DNA of 44,468 bases, from positions 1 to 44,468 of the forward strand of contig UQHR01000015.1 in assembly GCA_900540905.1 (NCBI GenBank). The letters are read 5' to 3'. The translations under genes and the position numbers were made by a program. Source of the stretch: an uncultured Collinsella sp. Its GTDB lineage: Bacteria > Actinomycetota > Coriobacteriia > Coriobacteriales > Coriobacteriaceae. The notes under the pieces are model-generated. The model saw nothing but the letters and a program-made list of their open reading frames with translations. It was not told where the DNA came from and ran no database searches. Positions 35,618 through 44,468 of this stretch are shown here, in pieces; within the stretch, counting starts at the first letter, position 1; every line of letters starts with the position of its first letter.

Positions 35618-37957
35618 TTATTTTGCCACTTTTGGCTTAAAGGATTTTAAGCGCAGCGCATTGCTTACGACGCACACGCTCGACAGGCTCATGGCCGCGG
35701 CGCCAAACATCGGCGAGAGTTGCCAACCGGTGAGGGGGAAGAACACACCCGCCGCCAGCGGAATGCCGATGCCGTTGTAGAACAGCGCCCAGAACAGGTC
35801 CTGCTTGATGTTGCGGATCGTGGCGCGCGAAAGCTCGATGGCGCGGGCGACATCCATGAGGTCGCTGCGCATGAGAACCACATCTGCCCCTTCTTTGGCG
35901 ATGTCGGCGCCGGTGCCGATAGCAAGGCCCACGTCGGCGCGCGCCAGGGCGGGGGAGTCGTTGATGCCGTCGCCTACCATGGCGACCTTGCCGCCCACAT
36001 CCTGCAGCTCGCGGACGTGGCGCTCCTTGTCGACAGGGAGGACGTCGGCGATGACCTGTTCGCTGCTCAGCCCCACGCGGCGGGCGATGGCCTCGGCCGT
36101 CACGCGGTTGTCGCCGGTGAGCATGCGCACGTCGACGCCAAGCGAGCGCAGTGCGGCGATGGCCCCGGCGCTCGTCTCCTTGACCTCGTCCGCCACGGCG
36201 ATGGTACCGACAAGCTCGCTGTTCTTGGCAAAGAACAGCGGCGTCTTGCCCTCGGCCGCGAACTGTTCGGCAAGGCCGGCGGGAACCTTCACGCCCAGCT
36301 CGTCCATCAGACGCACGTTGCCGGCGGCGATGACATTCTGCCCCTCGCGTGCCGTAACGCCTCGCCCGGGCACGGCGGTAAAGTCCTCGACCATGCGTGC
36401 GACGATTCCGCGCGCCTCGCACTCGGCCATAATCGCCTCGGCCAGCGGGTGCTCGCTTGAGCGCTCCAGCGCAGCGGCCAGCTTGAGCAACGCCTTTTCG
36501 CTCATGGCGGGCGAGCCGTCAGCGCGCGTGGCTACCGTGATATCGGTCACAGCCGGCTTGCCGCGGGTGACGGTGCCCGTCTTGTCGAGCACCACGGTGC
36601 CCACGCTGCGTAGGTTCTCCAGCGCCTCGGCGCTCTTAAACAGAATGCCCATTTCGGCGCCCTTGCCGGTGCCGACCATAATGGCGACGGGCGTGGCCAG
36701 GCCCAGCGCGCACGGGCAGCTGATCACCAGCACGGCGACGGCGGAGGTGAGCGCTTCGTTCACGCTTCCGGTCAGTGCCGTCCACACCACGAAGGTCACG
36801 GCCGAGATCATGAACACCACGGGCACGAACACGCCGGCGACCTTGTCGGCCATGCGGGCGATGGGCGCCTCGGTGGCGTTGGCGTCCTCGACGAGCTGGA
36901 TAATCTTGGCGAGCGACGTGTCGGCGCCCACGCGTGTGGCACGGAAGGTAAACGAGCCGGTGCGGTTGACAGTGGCGGCGTTGACGGTGTCGCCGGCGGT
37001 CTTCTCCACGGGGATGGACTCGCCGGTCAGTGCACTTTCGTCCACGGCCGAAGCGCCCTCGAGTACCACGCCGTCGACAGGGATGGACTCGCCGGGGCGC
37101 ACACGCAGCACCTGGCCGGGCAGAATGGCATCGACGTCGACGGTGGCCTCGGTGCCGTCCTCTGCCACGACGGTCGCGGTCTTGGGCGCTAGGTCGATGA
37201 GCGCCTCGATGGCGCCGCCGGTCTTGGACTTGCTGCGCGTCTCGAGGTATTTGCCTACGGTGACGAGCGACAGGATGGTGCCGGCGCTCTCAAAATACAG
37301 ATTGTCCATGCCCGTCATCATGGCCTCGTGGACCTGACCCGCGGCTAGCTGGTCGGCCATGATAAACATGGCGTAGAGCGACCAGGCGATGGAGGCGGTG
37401 GCGCCCACGGCAATAAGGGCGTCCATGGTAGGCGCGCCGTGCGCGAGTGATTTAAACCCGTTGATAAAGTACGCGTCGTTGACGTAGACGATGGGAATGA
37501 GCAGGACGAGCTCGGTGAGCGCGAGCGTCATGCTGTGGGTGTGGTCGGTGAAGATGCCGGGCAGCGGCCAGCCGAGCATGTGCCCCATGCCTATGTAGAA
37601 CAGTGGGATGAGGAATACGATCGAGACGATGAGGCGGGTGCGCATGGCAGAGGCGGCGGCCTCCAACTTTTTGGTCGGCGACTCCATATGGGCGGCGCCG
37701 GACCTGGCTTGCGCACTTCCGCTTTGGACAGCGTCGGTGCCCGTGCTGATGGGTGAGGCCGAGTAGCCCGCGCGGTCGACAGCGGTGCAGATGTCGTCGG
37801 GGGAGACCTGCGCAGGGTCGTAGTCCACCAGCATAGAGCCGGCGAGCAGATTGACCGCGACGCTTTGGACGCCGTCGAGTTTGCTGACGGCGCGATCCAC
37901 ATGCGCCTGGCAGGCGGCGCATGTCATGCCGCCCACGTCGAACTTATCTTGAGCCAT
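35618..37957 (-). CDS. copA: Copper-exporting P1B-type ATPase
   Basis: 779 residues. One N-terminal HMA domain (GGMTCAACQAHVDRA, Cys13 and Cys16), then eight transmembrane segments. The ion site CPCALGLATPV, the phosphorylated Asp in DKTGTVTRGKP, HP in SSEHPLAEAI, GDGINDSPALARADVG and the TGES actuator motif are all present. It pumps copper(I) out of the cytoplasm. The start follows AAGGAG. Its promoter carries a CsoR-type dyad, and the operon continues to the copZ-like gene and csoR. Confidence 0.97.
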   Translation of the reverse strand: MAQDKFDVGGMTCAACQAHVDRAVSKLDGVQSVAVNLLAGSMLVDYDPAQVSPDDICTAVDRAGYSASPISTGTDAVQSGSAQARSGAAHMESPTKKLEAAASAMRTRLIVSIVFLIPLFYIGMGHMLGWPLPGIFTDHTHSMTLALTELVLLIPIVYVNDAYFINGFKSLAHGAPTMDALIAVGATASIAWSLYAMFIMADQLAAGQVHEAMMTGMDNLYFESAGTILSLVTVGKYLETRSKSKTGGAIEALIDLAPKTATVVAEDGTEATVDVDAILPGQVLRVRPGESIPVDGVVLEGASAVDESALTGESIPVEKTAGDTVNAATVNRTGSFTFRATRVGADTSLAKIIQLVEDANATEAPIARMADKVAGVFVPVVFMISAVTFVVWTALTGSVNEALTSAVAVLVISCPCALGLATPVAIMVGTGKGAEMGILFKSAEALENLRSVGTVVLDKTGTVTRGKPAVTDITVATRADGSPAMSEKALLKLAAALERSSEHPLAEAIMAECEARGIVARMVEDFTAVPGRGVTAREGQNVIAAGNVRLMDELGVKVPAGLAEQFAAEGKTPLFFAKNSELVGTIAVADEVKETSAGAIAALRSLGVDVRMLTGDNRVTAEAIARRVGLSSEQVIADVLPVDKERHVRELQDVGGKVAMVGDGINDSPALARADVGLAIGTGADIAKEGADVVLMRSDLMDVARAIELSRATIRNIKQDLFWALFYNGIGIPLAAGVFFPLTGWQLSPMFGAAAMSLSSVCVVSNALRLKSFKPKVAK

Positions 37958-38004
37958 GGCTTCTCCTTTCTGTAGTTCGGTGTTGGAATTGTTAACCTGC
38001 CGAT

Positions 38005-38035
38005 ACTATACACCCATACCCCCTGGGGGTGTCTA
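38005..38035 (-). promoter_or_regulatory. copA promoter with a CsoR-type operator in the spacer
   Basis: On the minus strand TAGACA (38030-38035) and TATAGT (38005-38010) form -35 and -10 boxes with a 19-bp spacer. The GC dyad ATACCCCCTGGGGGTGT (38016-38032), close to known CsoR boxes, lies inside the spacer, so the repressor would block RNA polymerase. Confidence 0.65.
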
Positions 38036-38108
38036 GTAATAATTGGAATGTATGACTTTTCATTACAGATGAGGGTGGCTGCTCAATCGGCGGCCGTCTT
38101 TGCCAAAC

Positions 38109-38486
38109 ATCTCAATCTGTAACGTCTGGACCGGTTTTTGAACCATAACTGTTACAGATTTAGACAAATATTTCAGCCGAAAACTAACGTCTCGATCTGT
38201 AACAACTAGACCCCGTTTTACCAAGTATTTGTTACAGATCAAGACAAACAGTTGGCAGGAAACTCAATGTCTCAATCTGTAACATCTGGCGGGAAATATG
38301 ACCTCTAACTGTTACAGATTGAGACAGACTGCCCGGGGTCAACTCAAATGTCTTGATCTGTAACATCTAGAGAGGTTTTTAACCCCTTACTGTTACAGAT
38401 TGAGATGTTGTCTCGCGGGGCTGGGGTTTGTCTCGATCTGTAACAACTAGACCTGTATCTGCCGAGCTGGTGTTACAGATCAAGAC
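38109..38486. repeat. Tandem array of five family A palindromes (80/81-bp period)
   Basis: Units A3 38109-38165, A4 38189-38245, A5 38269-38325, A6 38350-38406, A7 38430-38486. Each has the 16-bp arm GTCTYRATCTGTAACA (A3 begins ATCTC) and an inverted arm TGTTACAGATYRAGAC around a loop of exactly 25 bp. Gaps between units are 23, 23, 24 and 23 bp. A5 is perfect; others have one or two mismatches or G-U pairs. Loops start WCTRG but differ afterwards; gaps are unrelated, though several contain an A-C-T-C-A piece. A weak extra half (CATTACAGATGAG) lies at 38071. The array fills the gap between the copA promoter and the 3' end of the kinase gene; no coding frame is present. Confidence 0.95.
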
Positions 38487-38528
38487 AATTGCCGGGGTGG
38501 GGTCCCGTCACGGCAAGACGCCCGCTGC

Positions 38529-40613
38529 TTAGATGCAGAATCCAGGAATCACGCAGGTTCGCTTGTTTGGCTTTTCCGCAGGCGTTGCGTACGTAAAGAC
38601 GTCGCCGTCGCGTCCCACGCGGTTCATATAGAGTATGCCTTCGCTCTCCGATGTGTCGGGGCTCACCGTGCGCTCCCACCAACAGGTGTCCTTGCCCTTC
38701 CACTGGCGGACCATCGTCTCGTTCGTGGAATACGGGCTCACCTTGAGCTCGCGGAAGAGCTGATACTCCTTGCCCTCGCCGTTGTAGATGTCTGCCAGGT
38801 AGTGATAGTCCTCGGTAAACGAATCGGGCGGTTGCGTACCGCACAGCTCGACCATGGCGGGCAGCCAAAGGGTTGCGGGCAACTCGCTCAGGCACGATGC
38901 GCTGTTGGCGGCGCCCACATTGTTCGAGACCTTCTTGACCCCTTTAATGAGTGCGCGCAACTCGTTGGGCAGCAGCTTAAGGCCGTCGCCGTTGAGCCAT
39001 TCCCACAGCTCGCAATCTGCCCAGCCGGCGCTCGGCGGTTCAGCCGCAGCGTTGCGCTCGGCAATACCCGCATCGAACATAAACGTCAGTCCGGCCTTGC
39101 CCGTACCGTCTAGAAGCTCGTCGTGACGGATGCCCACAAGCTGCGCGTCGATGTGCAGCCCGTTGGTGAGCCTCACGCGCTTGGTACACGGATAGGGGAT
39201 ATGCCCGTTGTCATCGAGCAGATGGTAGCGCTTGGCAATCTCGCGTGCCTCGCTACGGGTCTCGGCGGCCTTAATCTTGAGCGAAATCTCCTGCAGCTGA
39301 TCCCAGGTGTAGTCGTCAAGTGAACCGCGGATGCCGTCAAGGTAGTCGGGGATGCCAAAGCCATGGGTTGCCGCCCCGATAACGCTGAGCCCCGCAACGG
39401 CTGCAACGACGCCACCGATAATAAAGCGGCGGCGGGTCATGGCATCGTGCCGGGCCTGCTCCAGGATCTCTCTCGCGCGCTCGCCGGCGACGTCGACCTT
39501 AAGGTGTGTACCGGAGTCGATGTCGATTGCGGCGTCACTGCCCGCGCCTTCGCGGCCCTCGGATTCGGCATCGGTGAGGTATGCCGAGAGCACCTCGAGC
39601 ATCTGCTGCTCGGTGGGACGATCGCACTGCTCGACTGAGAGACCCTTCATGATGATTTGGACGAGCGCTTCATCGACCTCGCAGCGCGGCTCGAGCGGTG
39701 CCGGCTTGGTCTTGGTCTTTACGAGATAGAACGAGCCGGTTGCAGCGGCGTCCGTCGACTCAAAGTCAAACGGTTTGCGACCGCTGTAGAGCTGGTACAG
39801 AATGCTCGAAAGCGCATAGACGTCGATTGCCGGCGAACGGCGAAGGGCCGCGATGCCTTCGATATCCTGCGTGAGCATCTCGGGCGCGGCGTATGCGGGC
39901 GTGGCAAAGCGCCAGATGTCGGCGCGCCGGGTGATCGTGTCGTCGCCGAGAGCCATGGTCGCGGAGCCCATGTCGATGAGGCAGGGGTCAAAGGGGCAAT
40001 CGGCAATCTGCTGCTCGAGCGTTCGGCTGGTGGTGCGGAACATGATGTTGGCAGGCGAAAGGTCGCGATGGACGACCGGATTCACGAGGCCTTGGGTCAT
40101 CAAGAGCGCACGAAGCACGGCGTTTCCGACGGCGGCGACCATCTGGGTGGTCAGCCCGCCCGAGGCGTCGTGCGGAAGCAGAGGCAGCGCCTGCTTGAGC
40201 GAGGTGCCCTCGACCCACTCCATGAGGATGAGCGGGTCATCCTCGCACGATCCGTAGCCATAGACGCGCGGAAATCCGCGCAGGTGCGAGACAGTGCACA
40301 AGTGACGGTACTCTTCGAACAGCGCGGCGGTGTTTGCCAGGTGTGCGGCCGATTGCTCGGCGGAGCGGTCGGGGGCTTGGCCGGAAAGGATGGCGTTGTC
40401 CTTGAGTAGCTTGACGGCAAAGACCTCGCCGCTCGTGTTGGTCGCGCGCAGCACGTGCCCGATGTTGCCGTTGTTGCGGTGGGCCGTCTGGAGAATAAGC
40501 GTCATAAACCGACGCTTGGCGTCGTCCTCGGCGCTGGGGTCGACCGCCACGGCGGTGTCGAACGTGTCAAGACGGATGAGTTTGTCGCCATAGGCGCTAT
40601 CGGTAGTATCCAT
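38529..40613 (-). CDS. Membrane Ser/Thr protein kinase with a C-terminal DUF6273-like domain
   Basis: 694 residues. The kinase domain (about 45-350) has the ATP Lys68 (VFAVKLLKD), catalytic HRDLSPANIMF (His182-Asp184), DMG in place of DFG (CLIDMGSAT), and APE in YAAPEM. A juxtamembrane stretch leads to a transmembrane segment at about 397-418 (FIIGGVVAAVAGLSVIGA). The outer part has a region like DUF6273 (WADCELWEWLNGDGLKLLP, then LWLPAMVELCG), which may sense a cell-surface ligand. The start at 40613 follows AAAGGAAC. The FHA-domain gene lies just upstream on the same strand, which suggests phosphothreonine signalling between them. The target is unknown. Confidence 0.9.
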   Translation of the reverse strand: MDTTDSAYGDKLIRLDTFDTAVAVDPSAEDDAKRRFMTLILQTAHRNNGNIGHVLRATNTSGEVFAVKLLKDNAILSGQAPDRSAEQSAAHLANTAALFEEYRHLCTVSHLRGFPRVYGYGSCEDDPLILMEWVEGTSLKQALPLLPHDASGGLTTQMVAAVGNAVLRALLMTQGLVNPVVHRDLSPANIMFRTTSRTLEQQIADCPFDPCLIDMGSATMALGDDTITRRADIWRFATPAYAAPEMLTQDIEGIAALRRSPAIDVYALSSILYQLYSGRKPFDFESTDAAATGSFYLVKTKTKPAPLEPRCEVDEALVQIIMKGLSVEQCDRPTEQQMLEVLSAYLTDAESEGREGAGSDAAIDIDSGTHLKVDVAGERAREILEQARHDAMTRRRFIIGGVVAAVAGLSVIGAATHGFGIPDYLDGIRGSLDDYTWDQLQEISLKIKAAETRSEAREIAKRYHLLDDNGHIPYPCTKRVRLTNGLHIDAQLVGIRHDELLDGTGKAGLTFMFDAGIAERNAAAEPPSAGWADCELWEWLNGDGLKLLPNELRALIKGVKKVSNNVGAANSASCLSELPATLWLPAMVELCGTQPPDSFTEDYHYLADIYNGEGKEYQLFRELKVSPYSTNETMVRQWKGKDTCWWERTVSPDTSESEGILYMNRVGRDGDVFTYATPAEKPNKRTCVIPGFCI

Positions 40614-40645
40614 GGCGTTCCTTTGTCTGGCATGGGTTGCCGCGC

Positions 40646-40706
40646 GTACACGTGAGCAGTGCGGATATCGGTAAAGTACCATGATAGCCGCACTGCTCAC
40701 GTGTAC
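40646..40706 (-). repeat. Long palindrome in the kinase 5' leader
   Basis: The 19-bp perfect arms GTACACGTGAGCAGTGCGG (40646-40664) and the inverted copy at 40688-40706 extend by a further TAT-C/GATA with one mismatch, around a 13-base loop. It ends 33 bases before the kinase start, so in mRNA it forms a stable hairpin before the ribosome binding site. A perfect dyad TGTCGT-TT-ACGACA follows at 40717-40730. Confidence 0.85.
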
Positions 40707-40747
40707 CGCTGAGTATTGTCGTTTACGACACAGAAGGTAGAAGACGA

Positions 40748-40768
40748 AAGACGGACGGCGACCGTCTT
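40748..40768 (-). terminator. Hairpin after the FHA gene
   Basis: AAGACGG pairs with CCGTCTT around a 7-base loop, 17 bases after the FHA stop on the minus strand, with a T-rich CTTTCGTCTT next to it. It may separate the FHA and kinase genes only partly. Confidence 0.45.
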
Positions 40769-40784
40769 CCGATCGCTGTCCGTG

Positions 40785-41747
40785 CTAGTCCACAATGACA
40801 AGGAATGTCGTGTAGAGACCCAGATGGAGCCTGTCGCTGTTGGCGATTTCCACGGGGGGATAGACTTTGCCGGGTTCGCGTTGGTCGCGCGGCGGCTCAA
40901 TCACAATATCGCCGTCGCCCGCGCCCGATTCGAGCACTGTGCCGTTGGTCGATCCAAGGCCCTGGGCGTACCAGTGCTCACCCTCGAGCCAAATGCGAAG
41001 ATGCTCGCGCGAGGCGTCGGCGCCTACATCGGTGATGCTGGGCGAGGTTTTGGGCAAAGAACCAATCACGGTGCCGCGCGGATCGCGTGTGAGGGGATGG
41101 ATTTGCATGTCGGCGCAGTTGTCGGCATGTGTCCTGAGCAGACCGAGGTTGGGGGCGACGGTGCGTGGCTGCTCCAGGCTGCCCATAAAGCCACGTCCGA
41201 CGGTAGTTTCGGTGGTGCCAAAGTGCCCGCCCGTCTTGCTGGCGCAAAAGCGCTCGACGGTGGCCACGCCCTGAACGGGATCGGCGAGCGCCCCCGTTGC
41301 CACAAAGAGCATAAGGTAAAGCGTGCTTTTCTCGCGCACGGCATTGCCGTCAAAGTTGTCGATGCGATTGAGGGCATTTGCATATAGGCGGCTGTCCAGC
41401 TTGTAGCTGGCGAGAGCCGACATCATTTCGTTGGCGGCCGGACCACGATAGTGCTCGGCGATTGCCCGATAGGCGGCCTCGCCGCCGCCGAGCTTGCTGC
41501 AGATTGCCGAGGAAAGGTTGAGCGTGGTGACGGTAAAGTCGCTGTAGATGGAGGGCGCGCACTGGTCAGGCTTGCGATGGACGATGTAACGGGTGAGATA
41601 CGAGCGGTTGGAAGAGCATTTCTCGAGCAGGGTACTGCCGAGATAAGAGTTTCCATTGATGAGCATTCGGGCGATCTCGAGATGTTTAAGACCGCCGAAC
41701 GAGCGAATATCGTTATAGAGGACCGAGCAAGGCGTCTCTGCTGCCAC
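40785..41747 (-). CDS. FHA-domain protein paired with the Ser/Thr kinase
   Basis: 320 residues. The first 200 or so are helical and not recognised, with several Tyr/Asn-rich parts (ARMLINGNSYLG). The FHA domain (about 215-320) has SREHLRIW and GLGSTNGT, the core phosphothreonine-binding motifs; the usual Gly-Arg is Gly-Ser here (VIGSLPK). FHA domains bind phosphothreonine peptides, and the next gene on the strand is a Ser/Thr kinase, so it is the likely substrate or adaptor. GTG 41747 has AAAGGAGG at ideal spacing; a TTG 30 bases upstream has none. TATAAT on the minus strand at 41855-41860 may be its -10 box. Confidence 0.85.
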   Translation of the reverse strand: MAAETPCSVLYNDIRSFGGLKHLEIARMLINGNSYLGSTLLEKCSSNRSYLTRYIVHRKPDQCAPSIYSDFTVTTLNLSSAICSKLGGGEAAYRAIAEHYRGPAANEMMSALASYKLDSRLYANALNRIDNFDGNAVREKSTLYLMLFVATGALADPVQGVATVERFCASKTGGHFGTTETTVGRGFMGSLEQPRTVAPNLGLLRTHADNCADMQIHPLTRDPRGTVIGSLPKTSPSITDVGADASREHLRIWLEGEHWYAQGLGSTNGTVLESGAGDGDIVIEPPRDQREPGKVYPPVEIANSDRLHLGLYTTFLVIVD

Positions 41748-41926
41748 GGATACCTCCTTTGATTGCTTCCTAGCCAATATGGCGATAGGAATTAATGGCC
41801 CCCGGTGGGCGACGTATTAAATGGCTGCGCAATATATAGCGTAACCAAAGCAACATTATAGGCCACATGTTCGAAATTGCAGGAAGCCTGAGAGATTTGG
41901 TTTGGACTGGACGGAAATCCCCCTCT

Positions 41927-41983
41927 GTCTTGATCTGTAACATTTGGGGCCGGTTTTGCTTCGCAGCCGTTACAGATTGAGAC
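41927..41983. repeat. Palindrome family A, unit A8
   Basis: GTCTTGATCTGTAACA (41927-41942) pairs with CGTTACAGATTGAGAC (41968-41983) around a 25-bp loop. It lies in the divergent gap between the FHA gene and the DEAD-box helicase gene. The rest of 41748-42245 holds TATACT at 42041-42046, a possible -10 box of the helicase, leaving a 5' leader of about 195 bases with no recognised motif. Confidence 0.9.
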
Positions 41984-42245
41984 AATCAGCCTCGTCCGCC
42001 TCGTCATCTGTGGTTTACGTGGGGGCATGCGAAGCACGGGTATACTATCCCGCGGCGAATCTGCTCCATCGCTTAGAGCTGCTGCGTCTGGACGGCGCGT
42101 GATAGGGCTGCCAAAGCGATCGCCAGCGTGCTGAGCAACGTCCTCTCTGTGCGCACCCGTTTTTGTATGTATTAGCGCACTACCAAGCACGCCCGCGCGG
42201 CCGCATGCCGCGTCCATCGCGCGTGCAGATAAGGAACAACAACAT

Positions 42246-44468
<2,223 letters not shown>

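Noticed and set aside
38109..38486. Reading the family A array as a CRISPR array
   Set aside because: Half-sites alternate in direction, the repeats are 16 bp, the loops start with a conserved WCTRG, and no cas genes are near.

Overview
The window is 44.5 kb of GC-rich, densely coding bacterial chromosome. The protein set (split transketolase, FtsE with a long N-terminal tail, secA-prfB, murR-murQ-murP-mupG, gltB-gltD, Ser/Thr kinase with an FHA neighbour) and the general style of the proteins suggest a gut actinobacterium of the class Coriobacteriia, most like Collinsella. That placement comes from reading the sequence and from memory, not from a search. No prophage, CRISPR array, rRNA or intact insertion sequence was seen.

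Layout. Positions 1-460 hold the tail of an unknown gene and a small secreted protein. Positions 640-8503 hold rpmE (L31 with an Ala/Lys/Glu tail), secA-prfB, a YitT-family membrane protein and a two-gene transketolase. Positions 9005-14927 hold ftsE-ftsX, rnr, a lone serine recombinase and a VanZ-like protein. Positions 15132-19574 are a MurNAc recycling operon: regulator murR, etherase murQ, PTS permease murP and 6-phosphomuramidase mupG. Positions 19667-23519 hold an ArsC/Spx-like protein, a hypothetical gene, tRNA-Gln(CTG) and tRNA-Glu(CTC), a TPR protein, smpB, a flavin reductase and a tiny rubredoxin. Positions 23671-34731 hold mntH, gltB-gltD, a hypothetical gene, an amidohydrolase and a zinc-ribbon membrane protein. 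Positions 34844-37957 are a copper module (csoR, copZ-like, copA) on the minus strand. Positions 38529-41747 hold a membrane Ser/Thr kinase with its FHA partner. A DEAD-box helicase with an RGG-like tail runs off the right edge.

Two things stand out. First, the gaps between genes carry several unrelated palindrome families with a strict design: arms of conserved sequence around a loop of fixed length but variable sequence. Family A has 16-bp arms and a 25-bp loop, with eight units, five of them in tandem at an 80/81-bp period between copA and the kinase gene. Family B has 22-bp arms and a 23-bp loop, with three dispersed copies. Family C has 16-bp arms and a 16-bp loop, with three tandem copies at exactly 62 bp. 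Second, release factor 2 (prfB) carries Ser-Pro-Thr where RF2 normally has Ser-Pro-Phe, and the window almost avoids TGA stops: 2 of 34 visible stops are TGA, 17 are TAG and 15 are TAA, which is unusual for GC-rich DNA. In the tripeptide model of stop recognition, SPT combines an RF2 first residue with an RF1 third residue, so relaxed reading that includes UAG is a testable idea.
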